Positions 16,485-26,247 of a stretch of DNA of 64,000 nucleotides are shown here, in pieces (positions within the stretch are counted from its first letter, which is position 1; each line of letters starts with the position of its first letter). The stretch spans positions 3,044,001-3,108,000 of the forward strand of contig NC_014041.1 of the NCBI RefSeq assembly GCF_000023465.1. The letters are read 5' to 3'. Made by a program: the position numbers and the translations under genes. The notes beneath the pieces are model-generated. The model had not been told where the DNA came from and made no database searches. It was given only the letters and a program-made list of their open reading frames with translations. Source of the stretch: Zunongwangia profunda SM-A87. GTDB taxonomy: Bacteria > Bacteroidota > Bacteroidia > Flavobacteriales > Flavobacteriaceae.

Positions 16485-18338
16485 TTATTTTTTCAGTACC
16501 GAAAATTTAATGGCAGAATCTCCAAATACGGTATGTGTTTGTTTCTGAAAATCGTCTTTTTCAGCTTTAAAAATGTTGTCTACATAAATTTGTGGGTTAA
16601 GATCGATTAAAGGAAACCAGGTACTTTGAATCTGGATTTGCATCTTATGGCCCTTTTTAAAGGTATGGTTTACCCCTTGTAATGTAATATTTACATCAGT
16701 CTTTTTGTTAGGCTCAAACGGCTCTGGTTTTGAGAAATCATTTCTAAAACGGCCCCGCATCACTTCACTACGAACCATCATGTGATAATTGCTCATCTTT
16801 AAATGATCCATCGTTTCAGGATAGTTCTCGGCATCTGGAGGGTATACATCGATCACTTTGACTACCCAATCTGCGGCGCTTCCCGTAGTTGCAACTTTTA
16901 GCATTGCTTCAATTTCTCCAACCACACTTAGATCTTCGTCTAAAACTTCGGTTTCATACACCAGTACATCCGGTCTTCTTGCTGCAAACCGCTGGTCGCC
17001 GGTCATGTATTCCCGTGGCGTAAATACCGTCTTGATTTCATCGTTATACGATACCGGTTTTGCAGGGTCACTTACAAACTCTTGTTTTGTATCTGTGGGC
17101 TGGGTTGTAAGTTCCTGATCATCCCCTAAATAAAAAGTTTTTGTTACGGTGTTTTTTGGAGGCCACTGCCCATAATCTGTCCATTCCCTTTTACCAGTAT
17201 CATAAATATGTGCCTCAGCCAAGTCTAAGGAGCCTTTACCGTTTTGTTTTAAGAAATGGTTAAAGAACTTTGTTTCGTAATCCTGTTGAAATCTTGTAGA
17301 AAGGCTATCCCCAAAATACACATTGCCAACAGACTGCCTCCCGCTTTCCCGAGCCCAGTCACCGTGGCTCCAGGGGCCATACACCAAAATATTATAGGTA
17401 TTGCTGGATTTTTCAATTTTCCTGTACTCATTAAATGGTCCATATAAATCTTCAGCATCAAATAATCCACCAACAATCATCACCGCAGGTTTTACATCAT
17501 CTAAATGTTGGATAATCCCTCTGGATTGCCAAAATTCGTCATAATTAGGATGGTCTTTTAACTGTTGCCAGAATTCGTTATCTTCTTTATAATATTCATC
17601 TAAAGTACTTAGTGGTGTATGATCTAAGAAGAATTGATACTGATCCTGAGTGCCAAGTTCTGGTAACTCATACCAACTCTCTGTTGTAGGGGCATCCTTT
17701 TGATATCCAAAAAGTGCAGTTGCCCTCCAGTAGCTTAAGAGATAAGCACCATTATGATGAAAATCATCGAAAAAGAAATCTGAAATTCCCGCTTGTGGTG
17801 AAACCGCTTTTAGAGCTTCGTGAGAATCTATTAAAGAATAAACTGAATAGAATCCTGGGTAAGAAATTCCCCACATTCCAACGTTTCCATTATTGTTATC
17901 TACATTTTTTACCAACCAATCGATAGTATCATAAGTATCGCTGGCTTCATCAAATTGTTCTCCTTTTTTATTGGGAATATAGGCACGCATGTTATCATAC
18001 GTTCCTTCACTCATCCAACGCCCGCGTACATCCTGATACACGATAATATTTCCCTGTTGCATCAGGTACTGGTTAGGACCAATCATAGAACGCATTTGTC
18101 CTTCTCCATAAGGTCTGGAGCTATAAGGCGTTCTTTGCATAATAATTGGATACTTTTTTGAGGTATCCTTAGGAGTATAAATTGTAGTGTGCAGTTTAGT
18201 ACCATCCCGCATGGGAATATCCACTTCAGTTTTGGTGTAATGATCTTTTACGTTGTAATCATTGCCCGATTGAGCAGCAACCTGAAATACTACAAAGAGT
18301 AATAACGTATAAAGTAATGATCGCTGGTGTAATTTCAT
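16485..18338 (-). CDS. Secreted CocE/NonD (S15, X-Pro dipeptidyl-peptidase-like) hydrolase
   Basis: The 617-residue protein has a signal peptide ending near VAAQS, then an alpha/beta-hydrolase core and a C-terminal jelly-roll PepX_C domain. The nucleophile is in MWGISYPGFYS (serine near residue 157), the aspartate probably in GGLFDAED (near 293), and the histidine in YGPWSHGDW (near 326). Family members cleave X-Pro dipeptides, acyl-amide side chains or esters; the substrate here is not determined. It is the first gene of a pair with the DUF885 protein. Confidence 0.88.
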   Translation of the reverse strand: MKLHQRSLLYTLLLFVVFQVAAQSGNDYNVKDHYTKTEVDIPMRDGTKLHTTIYTPKDTSKKYPIIMQRTPYSSRPYGEGQMRSMIGPNQYLMQQGNIIVYQDVRGRWMSEGTYDNMRAYIPNKKGEQFDEASDTYDTIDWLVKNVDNNNGNVGMWGISYPGFYSVYSLIDSHEALKAVSPQAGISDFFFDDFHHNGAYLLSYWRATALFGYQKDAPTTESWYELPELGTQDQYQFFLDHTPLSTLDEYYKEDNEFWQQLKDHPNYDEFWQSRGIIQHLDDVKPAVMIVGGLFDAEDLYGPFNEYRKIEKSSNTYNILVYGPWSHGDWARESGRQSVGNVYFGDSLSTRFQQDYETKFFNHFLKQNGKGSLDLAEAHIYDTGKREWTDYGQWPPKNTVTKTFYLGDDQELTTQPTDTKQEFVSDPAKPVSYNDEIKTVFTPREYMTGDQRFAARRPDVLVYETEVLDEDLSVVGEIEAMLKVATTGSAADWVVKVIDVYPPDAENYPETMDHLKMSNYHMMVRSEVMRGRFRNDFSKPEPFEPNKKTDVNITLQGVNHTFKKGHKMQIQIQSTWFPLIDLNPQIYVDNIFKAEKDDFQKQTHTVFGDSAIKFSVLKK

Positions 18339-18401
18339 TATTCAGGAATTGTATTTTTAATCCCTAAAGATAGAAATTACACCGCGAATGGTAAAGGATT
18401 T

Positions 18402-20423
18402 TTATTTTTTAGCTAATTCCTCTGTTTTCTGAAGTCCATTTTCCAACCAGGATATGTATTCTGAAACTTTTGGCGTATAACCAGTTGGCTTGTTTAACAG
18501 ATTAAAATTACTATCTAAAAGCACGTAAAAAGGTTGCGAATTATTTTTAAAGTTTAAGGTCTGGAAAGTCGCCCATTTGTCGCCCACTGTCTTTATTTTC
18601 TTAATACTACCGTCCGGGCGTTCGTAATTAAACTGTTTATCTTCTGGTAGCTCTTCTTTATCATCTACATAAAGTGATATTAAAATATAGTCGTTTTTAA
18701 GAATATCGTATACTTCGGGGTCGGTCCATACCTGCTCTTCCATTTTACGACAGTTCACACAAGCCCAACCTGTAAAATCAATTATAATTGGTTTTCCCTG
18801 CTCTTTGGCTGCTTTTACGCCCTCTTCAAAATCATGATAACTTTCCAGCCCCATGGGACCACCGGTATCTTTATCGTAAAGGCTATAAAACATTGGCGGG
18901 GGGAAACCACTTAATAATTTTAAATTAGAATAAGAAGTATTGGTAAGGCCGGGGATTAAATACAACACAAATAGCAAACTTAAAATACCAAGACCAAATC
19001 TTGCTTTGCTTATTTTTTGTTTTGGCCCATCATGCGGAAAACGAATTACACCAAAAAGATATAGTGTAAGACCAATGCCTAAAATAATCCATATTCCTAA
19101 AAATACTTCTCTTTTTAAAATCCCCCAGTGATCTACTAGATCTGCATTCGATAAAAATTTAAAAGCTAATGCCAGTTCTATAAAACCTAAAACCACTTTT
19201 ACTGAATTTAACCAGCCACCACTTTTTGGTAAGGAATTTAACCAGTTTGGAAATAAGGCAAATAAAGCGAATGGTAAGGCTAAAGCCAGCCCAAAACCGC
19301 CCATTCCTATAGAAAGCAACGTTGCACCACCATCGCTACTTAATGAACCTCCAAGAAGCGATCCTAAAATTGGCCCAGTACAGGAAAAAGAAACTATCGC
19401 AAGTGTTACCGCCATAAAGAAAATACCGATAATCCCACCTATACTGCTGGCTTTATCATCAAGTTTATTTCCCCATGAACTGGGTAAAGTGATTTCGTAA
19501 TACCCGAAGAAAGAAAACGCAAAAACAATAAATATCACAAAGAATATGACATTTAGGGTAACATTGGTTGAGATATTATTTAGCAATTCGGGGTTTACAC
19601 TATCCAGTAAATGAAAAGGCAAACTTAAAAGCACATATATTAAAAAGATAAAGAAACCGTACAATATGGCATTGGTAACTCCTTTAGAGCGTGTTTGAGC
19701 CCCTTTAGTAAAGAAAGATACGGTTAACGGAATCATAGGAAACACACATGGTGTTAACAATGCGATTAAACCACCTACAAAGCCTAAAAAGAAAATACTC
19801 AAATAAGAAGATTCCTCTTTTTCTGTTTCGTAGCCTTCCCAGCCCTGTACTTTAATATCTAATTGTTGGGCTAAACTTTGGTCTTCATCTTCAATAGTTA
19901 AATCTGTAAATCCCTGAGTTACTTTGTTACTGCCCAGGGAAAGGGTGAAACGTTCGGTTTCTGGCGGTAAACATTGTTTATCATCACAAACCGAATAATA
20001 CACTTCAACAACAACCTGAGTATCTTCAGGATTAACCACCTTTATTTTCTGAGTAAATTCTGCTTCTTCTTCAAAATACGTAATATTAGCTTCAAAAACC
20101 TCATCGTAAACCGGTTCTACTTCCGGTTCTAAGGTTTCCCCAATAAGCTCGTACTCCTCTTCTTCAACATTAAAAGTGAATTGAGTAGGAATTGGAGCGA
20201 TATCCATTTCTACTTCTTTTTGCGAGTACAAATGCCAGTTACCTTCCAATTCGGCTTTAATTTTGATGATATAAATACTATCATTTTCTTTTTCGAAAGA
20301 AGCTTCCCAGTTAACCGGGTTTTCAAATTGACCGCCACCACCAGCCATCGACGGATCGAAAACCTGCGCTTTTAGTGGTAAAATAGCAAAAAGTAATACT
20401 GCTAAGGCTATAAATTTATTCAT
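18402..20423 (-). CDS. dsbD: Thiol:disulfide interchange protein DsbD
   Basis: DsbD carries electrons from cytoplasmic thioredoxin to periplasmic disulfide reductases. The 673-residue protein has a signal peptide, an N-terminal DsbD-alpha domain (cysteines in YSVCDDKQCLPP), a membrane core with the paired cysteine sites GGLIALLTPCVFPM and SCTGPILGSL, and a C-terminal thioredoxin domain with CVNC near residues 553-556. All three redox pairs are present. The start codon overlaps the tilS stop (ATGA), so it is the last gene of an FMN reductase-pabB-tilS-dsbD string. Confidence 0.93.
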   Translation of the reverse strand: MNKFIALAVLLFAILPLKAQVFDPSMAGGGGQFENPVNWEASFEKENDSIYIIKIKAELEGNWHLYSQKEVEMDIAPIPTQFTFNVEEEEYELIGETLEPEVEPVYDEVFEANITYFEEEAEFTQKIKVVNPEDTQVVVEVYYSVCDDKQCLPPETERFTLSLGSNKVTQGFTDLTIEDEDQSLAQQLDIKVQGWEGYETEKEESSYLSIFFLGFVGGLIALLTPCVFPMIPLTVSFFTKGAQTRSKGVTNAILYGFFIFLIYVLLSLPFHLLDSVNPELLNNISTNVTLNVIFFVIFIVFAFSFFGYYEITLPSSWGNKLDDKASSIGGIIGIFFMAVTLAIVSFSCTGPILGSLLGGSLSSDGGATLLSIGMGGFGLALALPFALFALFPNWLNSLPKSGGWLNSVKVVLGFIELALAFKFLSNADLVDHWGILKREVFLGIWIILGIGLTLYLFGVIRFPHDGPKQKISKARFGLGILSLLFVLYLIPGLTNTSYSNLKLLSGFPPPMFYSLYDKDTGGPMGLESYHDFEEGVKAAKEQGKPIIIDFTGWACVNCRKMEEQVWTDPEVYDILKNDYILISLYVDDKEELPEDKQFNYERPDGSIKKIKTVGDKWATFQTLNFKNNSQPFYVLLDSNFNLLNKPTGYTPKVSEYISWLENGLQKTEELAKK

Positions 20424-21733
20424 TGATGAAAGGTAATTTTTAATATGGGTTGATTTTCGGATGTTATCGCAAATCGATTATCTGCACGCCAGTTTACAAT
20501 CCAAACGATTTTATCACCAGAAGTTAATAACCAGGTATTTTCCTTTTGCGGCAAAGATAATTTATTGTCCTTAAAAAAGTCGCTTACTTTCTTACGACCT
20601 TTCATCCCAAATGGATGAAAGCTATCGCCTTTCTGCCAACGACGAAGTCTTAAAGGATATTGTAGTTTATTGGCATTTACATAAATAATATTCCGGTTAG
20701 TTTCCTGGATGGCTGAAACCTGATGGAAGCTAAACACGGCATTGGGTAGCATAAAATTCTCCTCATTTTCTGCAATATCATAGGTTTCTTTTATGTGAGA
20801 CTGATCGATTTTAGTTAAATACAGCTCATCCCGGTCTTTTACGAGTCGATGTGTATTAGAAAATACCATTTTGCCAGATTGCGCCTCCAGTAAATTATAG
20901 ACATCATTCCATTCGGTAAATCCAAATGTTTTTAGAAGTTGATATAAAACGGCCTTGGCATGTGGCAAACGCTGAAGAAAAAGCACATCGAAAGAATAGC
21001 CAAAATCTACCTTTTTAACCGCTTTTTTATAAATCAGCTCGGTATAATCCTCAACAAGATCTAATTGCTGGCGTAAGTATTCTTGGGTGTTTTTAAAACC
21101 TTCTAAAAATTGAGGATTCATTTCTTCCAATATTGGAATAACCTGATGCCTTATTTTATTCCGAAGATATTTTGTAGAAGCATTACTGCTATCTTCCCGC
21201 CATAAAATCTGATGATCACGGGCATAATTCTCAATTTCCTGCCGGCTAAATTTTAGTAATGGACGTAAAATCTTATCATTCTCAGCTTTGATACCCGCTA
21301 ATCCTTCAGGTCCTGTACTTCTCACAAAATTAATCAGAAAAGTCTCTAAAGAATCATTAGCATGATGTGCTACCAGAATATAATCGGCATTTTCAGCGAT
21401 TCGTAATTCTTCAAACCAGTGATACCGCAATTCTCTCGCTGCCATTTGTATAGAAAGCTTATGCTCCTCAGCAAAAGAAATGGTATTAAAATGTTGAATA
21501 TGAACTTTTAACTCTAGATTTTGTGCCGCTCGCACTACAAACTCTTCATCACCATCGCTTTCATTGTCTCTTAGATTAAAGTTACAATGCGCTATAGCAA
21601 AATCTAGTTTTACCTTTTTACAAAGACGCATTAAAACCATACTATCTACACCACCACTTACTGCAAGGATCAATTTGGCATTCACCAAATTTGGGAAGTC
21701 CGATTTTATATGATCTTTAAATGCTTTTTCCAT
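20420..21733 (-). CDS. tilS: tRNA(Ile)-lysidine synthase
   Basis: TilS attaches lysine to C34 of the CAU-anticodon isoleucine tRNA, changing it to read AUA. The N-terminal PP-loop ATPase motif SGGVDS is present, followed by DNLRDNESDGDEEFVVR and the HHANDSLETFLI region, with a C-terminal domain ending near the KVSDFFKD motif. I chose MEKAF at 21733 rather than an ATG three codons upstream, because a TATCTTTG box overlaps that upstream codon. The transcript may therefore be nearly leaderless. The gene can also be read from the upstream pabB operon. Confidence 0.93.
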   Translation of the reverse strand: MEKAFKDHIKSDFPNLVNAKLILAVSGGVDSMVLMRLCKKVKLDFAIAHCNFNLRDNESDGDEEFVVRAAQNLELKVHIQHFNTISFAEEHKLSIQMAARELRYHWFEELRIAENADYILVAHHANDSLETFLINFVRSTGPEGLAGIKAENDKILRPLLKFSRQEIENYARDHQILWREDSSNASTKYLRNKIRHQVIPILEEMNPQFLEGFKNTQEYLRQQLDLVEDYTELIYKKAVKKVDFGYSFDVLFLQRLPHAKAVLYQLLKTFGFTEWNDVYNLLEAQSGKMVFSNTHRLVKDRDELYLTKIDQSHIKETYDIAENEENFMLPNAVFSFHQVSAIQETNRNIIYVNANKLQYPLRLRRWQKGDSFHPFGMKGRKKVSDFFKDNKLSLPQKENTWLLTSGDKIVWIVNWRADNRFAITSENQPILKITFHQ

Positions 21734-21739
21734 AAAAAC

Positions 21740-21747
21740 CAAAGATA
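21740..21747 (-). promoter_or_regulatory. Candidate -7 promoter box of tilS
   Basis: The minus strand reads TATCTTTG, a perfect TAnnTTTG box, six bases before the chosen tilS start codon. Transcription would begin at or beside the ATG. Confidence 0.4.
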
Positions 21748-21791
21748 CAAAATTCGATAAGCTGAATTTTTAAAGTTTCCTGTTTTTAAAC

Positions 21792-23099
21792 TTAAAATTG
21801 GCTTAGAGATTCCAACACCTGTCTCATCGCTTTGGCTTTTACCATACATTCTTCATATTCCTTTTCTGGTTTAGATTGTGCGGTAATGGCTCCCCCAACC
21901 GAAAAGGAGGCATAGTTATTTTCTGAATTATAGAGTATGCTTCGAATAACCACGTTAAAGTCAAAATCGGCTTCTGGAGTAAAATAACCAATTGCTCCGC
22001 TATAAAGTCCGCGTTTGCTTTCCTCTAGTTCCTCAATAATTTTCATTGCTGAAATTTTTGGAGCACCCGTCATGCTGCCCATCGGAAAAGTACTTTGTAG
22101 TACATCGACTGCTGATACCTCCTCCTGAAGTTCTGCCGAAATTGTTGAAATCAACTGATGGACCTGCTTAAAAGAATAGACTTCGCATAATTCTTCTACT
22201 CTTACGCTTCCTTTTTTTGCCGTGCGCGAAAGATCGTTTCGAACCAAATCGGCGATCATGATATTTTCTGATCGTTCCTTTAAATCTTCGGTAAGCTTTT
22301 GGGCATTTTCAACATCTATTTGTGGATCACTATGCCGGGCTGCAGTTCCCTTAATAGGCTGAGAAATAAGCCTATTTCCATTCTTCTGCATATAACGCTC
22401 TGGTGAAGCACACATAGCATGGTAGTTTTCCATCTTTAAAAAACTGGCAAAAGGTGGGTTGGAAATGCTGTTGAGTTGATTAAACGCCTGTATAGGGTCT
22501 AGCGCTACATTTTCAATATAGAATTCCTGGCAAAAGTTGGCTTCATAAATATCTCCGCGATAAATGTGCCTTATCATATTTTCAACTTTCCTCAAATATT
22601 CTTCTTTGGAAAGTCTTGAATATATAGCAGACTTTTGAGGTCTTTCAGGTGTTTTTTCAGGAAATATAATATCACTTATTTCAGTAAAATCTAAATCAAT
22701 TTCATCATCAACCACTCTAAGGTATTGTACTTCAAGTTGATTTCCTTTAAGCAAAAACAATTTTTGAGGCTGAAAAAAATAAAGCTCTGGAAATAAAAGT
22801 CCGTCATGATTTTTACTTTTTAAATTTTCAGTATCATTTTTCAGGTCATAGGATAAATACCCAAAAATCCAATCGGCCGTAGTCTGCTGATATTCCTTTA
22901 ATTTTTTAAATGCTTCTACAGTATCGGTTTTGATGGCCGTAAAAGCTTCTATCGCTAGAATTGCATCGTATTGACGATATTTATCTGGATAATCATTGCT
23001 ATCCAGCCAAACCACTTCTCTAAATCCAGAAGCCCAGCTTAGCAATTTTTGCTTAAATAAATCGACATCAGAAAGTTCAAAAATCTTGGTACTGCGCAC
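21792..23099 (-). CDS. pabB: Aminodeoxychorismate synthase component I
   Basis: PabB turns chorismate and ammonia into 4-amino-4-deoxychorismate for folate synthesis. The 435-residue protein has the chorismate-binding family motifs PIKGTAARH, LVRNDLSR and MGSMTGAPK, and it is short like PabB rather than TrpE or isochorismate synthase. The glutaminase partner PabA is not nearby. It begins five bases after the FMN reductase gene, so the two are co-transcribed. An isochorismate synthase role is less likely given the PIKGTAAR form. Confidence 0.88.
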   Translation of the reverse strand: MRSTKIFELSDVDLFKQKLLSWASGFREVVWLDSNDYPDKYRQYDAILAIEAFTAIKTDTVEAFKKLKEYQQTTADWIFGYLSYDLKNDTENLKSKNHDGLLFPELYFFQPQKLFLLKGNQLEVQYLRVVDDEIDLDFTEISDIIFPEKTPERPQKSAIYSRLSKEEYLRKVENMIRHIYRGDIYEANFCQEFYIENVALDPIQAFNQLNSISNPPFASFLKMENYHAMCASPERYMQKNGNRLISQPIKGTAARHSDPQIDVENAQKLTEDLKERSENIMIADLVRNDLSRTAKKGSVRVEELCEVYSFKQVHQLISTISAELQEEVSAVDVLQSTFPMGSMTGAPKISAMKIIEELEESKRGLYSGAIGYFTPEADFDFNVVIRSILYNSENNYASFSVGGAITAQSKPEKEYEECMVKAKAMRQVLESLSQF

Positions 23100-23104
23100 G
23101 CTAA

Positions 23105-23638
23105 TTAAATTTGTTGCGCAAAAGTATTTATTTTTGACTGAACTTCTTCTTCAAGTTGTGTATTGATAATTTCTCCATTTTCAAAATTATCATAAAAATT
23201 AGGAAAGCTAATAGTAGCTACCACTTCGCCACCAAATATACCAAAAGCTGTTTTTGCGTAAGCCATCGCACTTGCTGCTCCACTACCTCCTGGCGAAGCT
23301 GCTACCAAAATGATTTTTTTTCCGGTTAAAAAACCACGATGGTGTCGAGAAACCCAATCAATTAAGTTTTTAAATACGGCAGATAAACTACCGTTATGCT
23401 CGTTAATCGCAATAATTAAAGCATCTCTCTTTTCGATTTCATTAGCAAAATCCTTGGCGCGCTGCGGTATTCCCTGTTCCTTTTCTAAATCTTCACCATA
23501 AAATGGCAACTCAAAATCGCGAATATCGATCTGCGTTGTTTCAAAATCTGTTGAAAATCTATCTAATATATTACGAACAAGTTGCGAATTGATAGATTTA
23601 CTACTGTTGGAACCTGCGAAGCCTAAAATACGTTTCAT
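23105..23638 (-). CDS. NAD(P)H-dependent FMN reductase
   Basis: The 177-residue flavodoxin-like protein has the FMN phosphate loop GFAGSNSSKSINSQ at the N-terminus, the PFYGEDLEKEQGIP segment and the SPGGSGAA loop of the NADPH-dependent FMN reductase family. Such enzymes reduce flavins, quinones or azo compounds in the cytoplasm. It leads an operon with pabB, with a perfect -7 box 25 bases upstream. The physiological substrate is not known. Confidence 0.85.
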   Translation of the reverse strand: MKRILGFAGSNSSKSINSQLVRNILDRFSTDFETTQIDIRDFELPFYGEDLEKEQGIPQRAKDFANEIEKRDALIIAINEHNGSLSAVFKNLIDWVSRHHRGFLTGKKIILVAASPGGSGAASAMAYAKTAFGIFGGEVVATISFPNFYDNFENGEIINTQLEEEVQSKINTFAQQI

Positions 23639-23663
23639 TATATTGTAATTTTTAATGATGCCT

Positions 23664-23671
23664 CAAAGGTA
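23664..23671 (-). promoter_or_regulatory. -7 promoter box of the FMN reductase-pabB operon
   Basis: Minus-strand TACCTTTG, a perfect TAnnTTTG box, 25 bases before the start codon. Confidence 0.65.
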
Positions 23672-23810
23672 GCATTAAAAACAGGCTTTTTGTATTACTT
23701 CAAAAAGAAACAATATACACCTAACATAAGAATTTTTTATGTTCTTAAATATAGTTTAAACAAAAAGAGGCTTTATATTTACTCGATAATCGAGATTAAA
23801 CATTTCGCCG

Positions 23811-23828
23811 TCACTATAGCTATCGTGA
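23811..23828. repeat. Near-perfect 18-base palindrome, possible dispersed intergenic repeat
   Basis: TCACTATAG is followed directly by CTATCGTGA, an inverted repeat with one mismatch, within a GC-richer segment in an otherwise AT-rich gap. A second perfect palindrome, CTCGAT-A-ATCGAG, lies at 23782-23794. These could be operators or part of a short dispersed repeat. Confidence 0.35.
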
Positions 23829-23918
23829 TCAGGATGCCTCGGATAAAAAATAATTTCCTGATAAACGACTCGTGGATTGCCATACAGTAGTTTATCTGTA
23901 AAAACTAACCATAAAATC

Positions 23919-24791
23919 ATGTATATACTCAAAAACGATCACTTACAAATCGGGATTCAACATAATGGAGCCGAATTATGTAGTATTAAAAACATGCAAA
24001 ACAATAAAGAATACATGTGGCAGGCTGACTCTGAAATTTGGGGCAGCCATGCTCCAAACTTATTCCCTGTTATCGGAGCCTTAAAAGGCGGAAAGATCAA
24101 ATATGAAGGGCAATATTACGATATGCCCAGACATGGGTTTATTAGGCATAACGAAAATCTAGAAGTGAAAGATCAAACGGAAACCTCAATTACCTTCAGC
24201 ATAAAAAGCAATGAGGAGTTACGTAAAATCTATCCTTTTGAGTTTGAATTTAATCTTTGTTTCACTTTAAAAGACAAATCGATACAAGTGAATCATCTGG
24301 TTAAAAATCTGGATGCGAAACCTATTTATTTTCAGATTGGCGGGCATCCGGCATTTAATGCACCGCTTTTTGATGGAGAGAAATATGAAGATTACTATTT
24401 GGAATTCGATCAAAACCTGAATTTAGAAACTTTTCTTTTAGGAGAAAGCGGACTGGTAAGCGAGAATACTAAAATGGTGATTGAAAACAGTGATAAAATT
24501 CAGCTTACCAAAGACCTTTTTAATAATGATGCTTTAATTTTTAAAAATATTGTTTCAAAACACGTTAGCTTAAAAAGTAAAAAACATGGATCTATTTTAA
24601 GTGTTTCGTACAAGGATTTTAAAAACCTTGGCATTTGGGCCAAGCCCGGTGCACCTTATGTTTGCATTGAACCATGGTTGGGGATTGCAGATGTAGAAAG
24701 CACCGATCAAAACTTTAAAACCAAAGAAGGTATTATTGCTTTAGAAAAAGAAAAAGAGTATAGCGCAACTTATACTATAACTATCGAATAG
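23919..24791 (+). CDS. Aldose 1-epimerase family protein (LacX-like)
   Basis: The 290-residue protein belongs to the galactose mutarotase-like superfamily, with GAELCSIKN, FPVIGALKGGKI, MPRHGFIR, the histidine-containing QIGGHPAFNAP and a late CIEPWLGIAD segment that aligns with the catalytic glutamate region. It is closer to the LacX/hexose-6-phosphate mutarotase branch than to the galM protein at 13.6-14.6 kb. I chose MYILKND at 23919; the frame is open to 23877, but the added codons do not look like the family N-terminus. Its sugar is unknown, and no gal-type operator is seen upstream. Confidence 0.82.
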   Translation: MYILKNDHLQIGIQHNGAELCSIKNMQNNKEYMWQADSEIWGSHAPNLFPVIGALKGGKIKYEGQYYDMPRHGFIRHNENLEVKDQTETSITFSIKSNEELRKIYPFEFEFNLCFTLKDKSIQVNHLVKNLDAKPIYFQIGGHPAFNAPLFDGEKYEDYYLEFDQNLNLETFLLGESGLVSENTKMVIENSDKIQLTKDLFNNDALIFKNIVSKHVSLKSKKHGSILSVSYKDFKNLGIWAKPGAPYVCIEPWLGIADVESTDQNFKTKEGIIALEKEKEYSATYTITIE

Positions 24792-24869
24792 TTTTCAAAT
24801 TAGGTATCCCTGGGTTTTGATTATCAAACAAATTCCTGATTTCAGAGTAATTCTTTGAGCATCATAGCC

Positions 24870-24877
24870 TACCTTTG
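24870..24877 (+). promoter_or_regulatory. -7 promoter box of the DEAD-box helicase
   Basis: TACCTTTG is a perfect box. It overlaps the TTG codon at 24875, showing that this TTG cannot be the start, and supports GTG 24899. Confidence 0.65.
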
Positions 24878-24898
24878 CAAAAAATTAAACTGCCTGTT

Positions 24899-26242
24899 GT
24901 GAGTTTTCAAGATCTTAATTTAAATACACCTTTACGCAATGCCCTGGAAGAAATGGGCATCCAAAAACCAACTCCAATCCAGGAGCAGGCATTTGCACCG
25001 GTTATGTCTGGGAGAGATGTTGTTGGAATAGCGCAAACCGGTACCGGTAAAACTTATGCTTATTTACTACCATTGCTTAGAATGCTTAAATTTTCTAAGC
25101 AAAAAAATCCACGAATTTTAATCATGGTACCCACTCGTGAACTGGTGGTACAGGTTGTTGAAGAAATCGACAAACTAGCAAAATATATTAATTTACGTGT
25201 TGCAGGGATTTATGGTGGTGTAAATATTAATACACAGCAACAGGAGTTACAACGTGGTTTAGATATCGTAGTTGCCACCCCACGGCGACTTTATGATCTT
25301 GTCTTACGACGAGCAGTTCAGCTAAAATCGATTCAGAAATTCGTGATCGATGAAGTAGATGTAATGCTGGATCTTGGTTTTAAATTTCAGGTGAATAATA
25401 TCATAGAACTGCTGCCACCCAACAGGCAAAGCATTATGTTCTCTGCCACGATGACTGAAACGGTAGAGGAAATGATCAATGAAAATTTTAATGCTCCAGA
25501 GAAAATTTCGATCGCGGTTAGTGGTACTCCACTAGATAATATCCAACAACAAGGGTATATTTTGCCCAATTTCAATACAAAAGCTAATCTTTTAAAGCAT
25601 CTCTTTAGTGATAAAGAAACCTTTAAAAAGATACTTATTTTCATTTCTGACAAACGAATTGCCGATCGATTGTTTGATAGTCTAGGACAAAAATTCCCTG
25701 GAGAAGTTAGTTTGGTACACACGGGAAAAAGCCAGAACTACCGATTAAAAAATGTAGAAGATTTTGATGAAGGCCTAACCCGAATAATGATCGCTACTGA
25801 TGTAATGGCGCGTGGTTTGGATCTTGATGCCGTTTCTCACGTGATCAATTTCGATACGCCTAATTATCCTGAAAATTATATGCACAGGATAGGACGAACG
25901 GGACGTGCCGAGAAAAAAGGAAATTCGATACTTTTTACTACGGAAAAAGAGCTGGAATACTTAAAGGCGATCGAAGAATTAATGAAAATGGAGGTTCCTA
26001 AAATAGAGATTCCTGCGGCAGTAAAAATTTCTAATGAATTAATTCCTGAAGAACGCCCAAGAGCCATCGAAATTAATAATCCTAGCAAAGCATCCGATGA
26101 AGCTGGTCCTGCTTTTCACGAGAAAAAAGAAAAGAACAAAAAAGTAAATCTTGGAGGTTCTTATCGGAGAGAAATTGCCAAAAAATACAAAAAACCAAAA
26201 ACGCGAGGGGATAAAAATGCTAATCGCCGGCGTAAAAAATGA
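24899..26242 (+). CDS. DEAD-box ATP-dependent RNA helicase
   Basis: The protein unwinds RNA, probably in ribosome assembly or RNA decay. Motifs in order are the Q-motif PTPIQEQ, Walker A AQTGTGKT, PTREL, DEVD (a variant of DEAD), SAT, ATDVMARGLD and HRIGRTGR. The last 60 residues are lysine- and arginine-rich and probably bind RNA. The start is GTG at 24899, giving MSFQDLNLNTPL, because a promoter box covers the upstream TTG and this N-terminus matches the family. The product is 447 residues. A strong terminator follows. Confidence 0.92.
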   Translation: MSFQDLNLNTPLRNALEEMGIQKPTPIQEQAFAPVMSGRDVVGIAQTGTGKTYAYLLPLLRMLKFSKQKNPRILIMVPTRELVVQVVEEIDKLAKYINLRVAGIYGGVNINTQQQELQRGLDIVVATPRRLYDLVLRRAVQLKSIQKFVIDEVDVMLDLGFKFQVNNIIELLPPNRQSIMFSATMTETVEEMINENFNAPEKISIAVSGTPLDNIQQQGYILPNFNTKANLLKHLFSDKETFKKILIFISDKRIADRLFDSLGQKFPGEVSLVHTGKSQNYRLKNVEDFDEGLTRIMIATDVMARGLDLDAVSHVINFDTPNYPENYMHRIGRTGRAEKKGNSILFTTEKELEYLKAIEELMKMEVPKIEIPAAVKISNELIPEERPRAIEINNPSKASDEAGPAFHEKKEKNKKVNLGGSYRREIAKKYKKPKTRGDKNANRRRKK

Positions 26243-26247
26243 TAATC

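Noticed and set aside
26224..26243. Possible fifth gal operator in GGCGTAAAAAATGATAAT at the helicase 3' end
   Set aside because: Only the left half matches; the right half lacks TAC, and it lies inside a coding region without a nearby downstream promoter on either strand.
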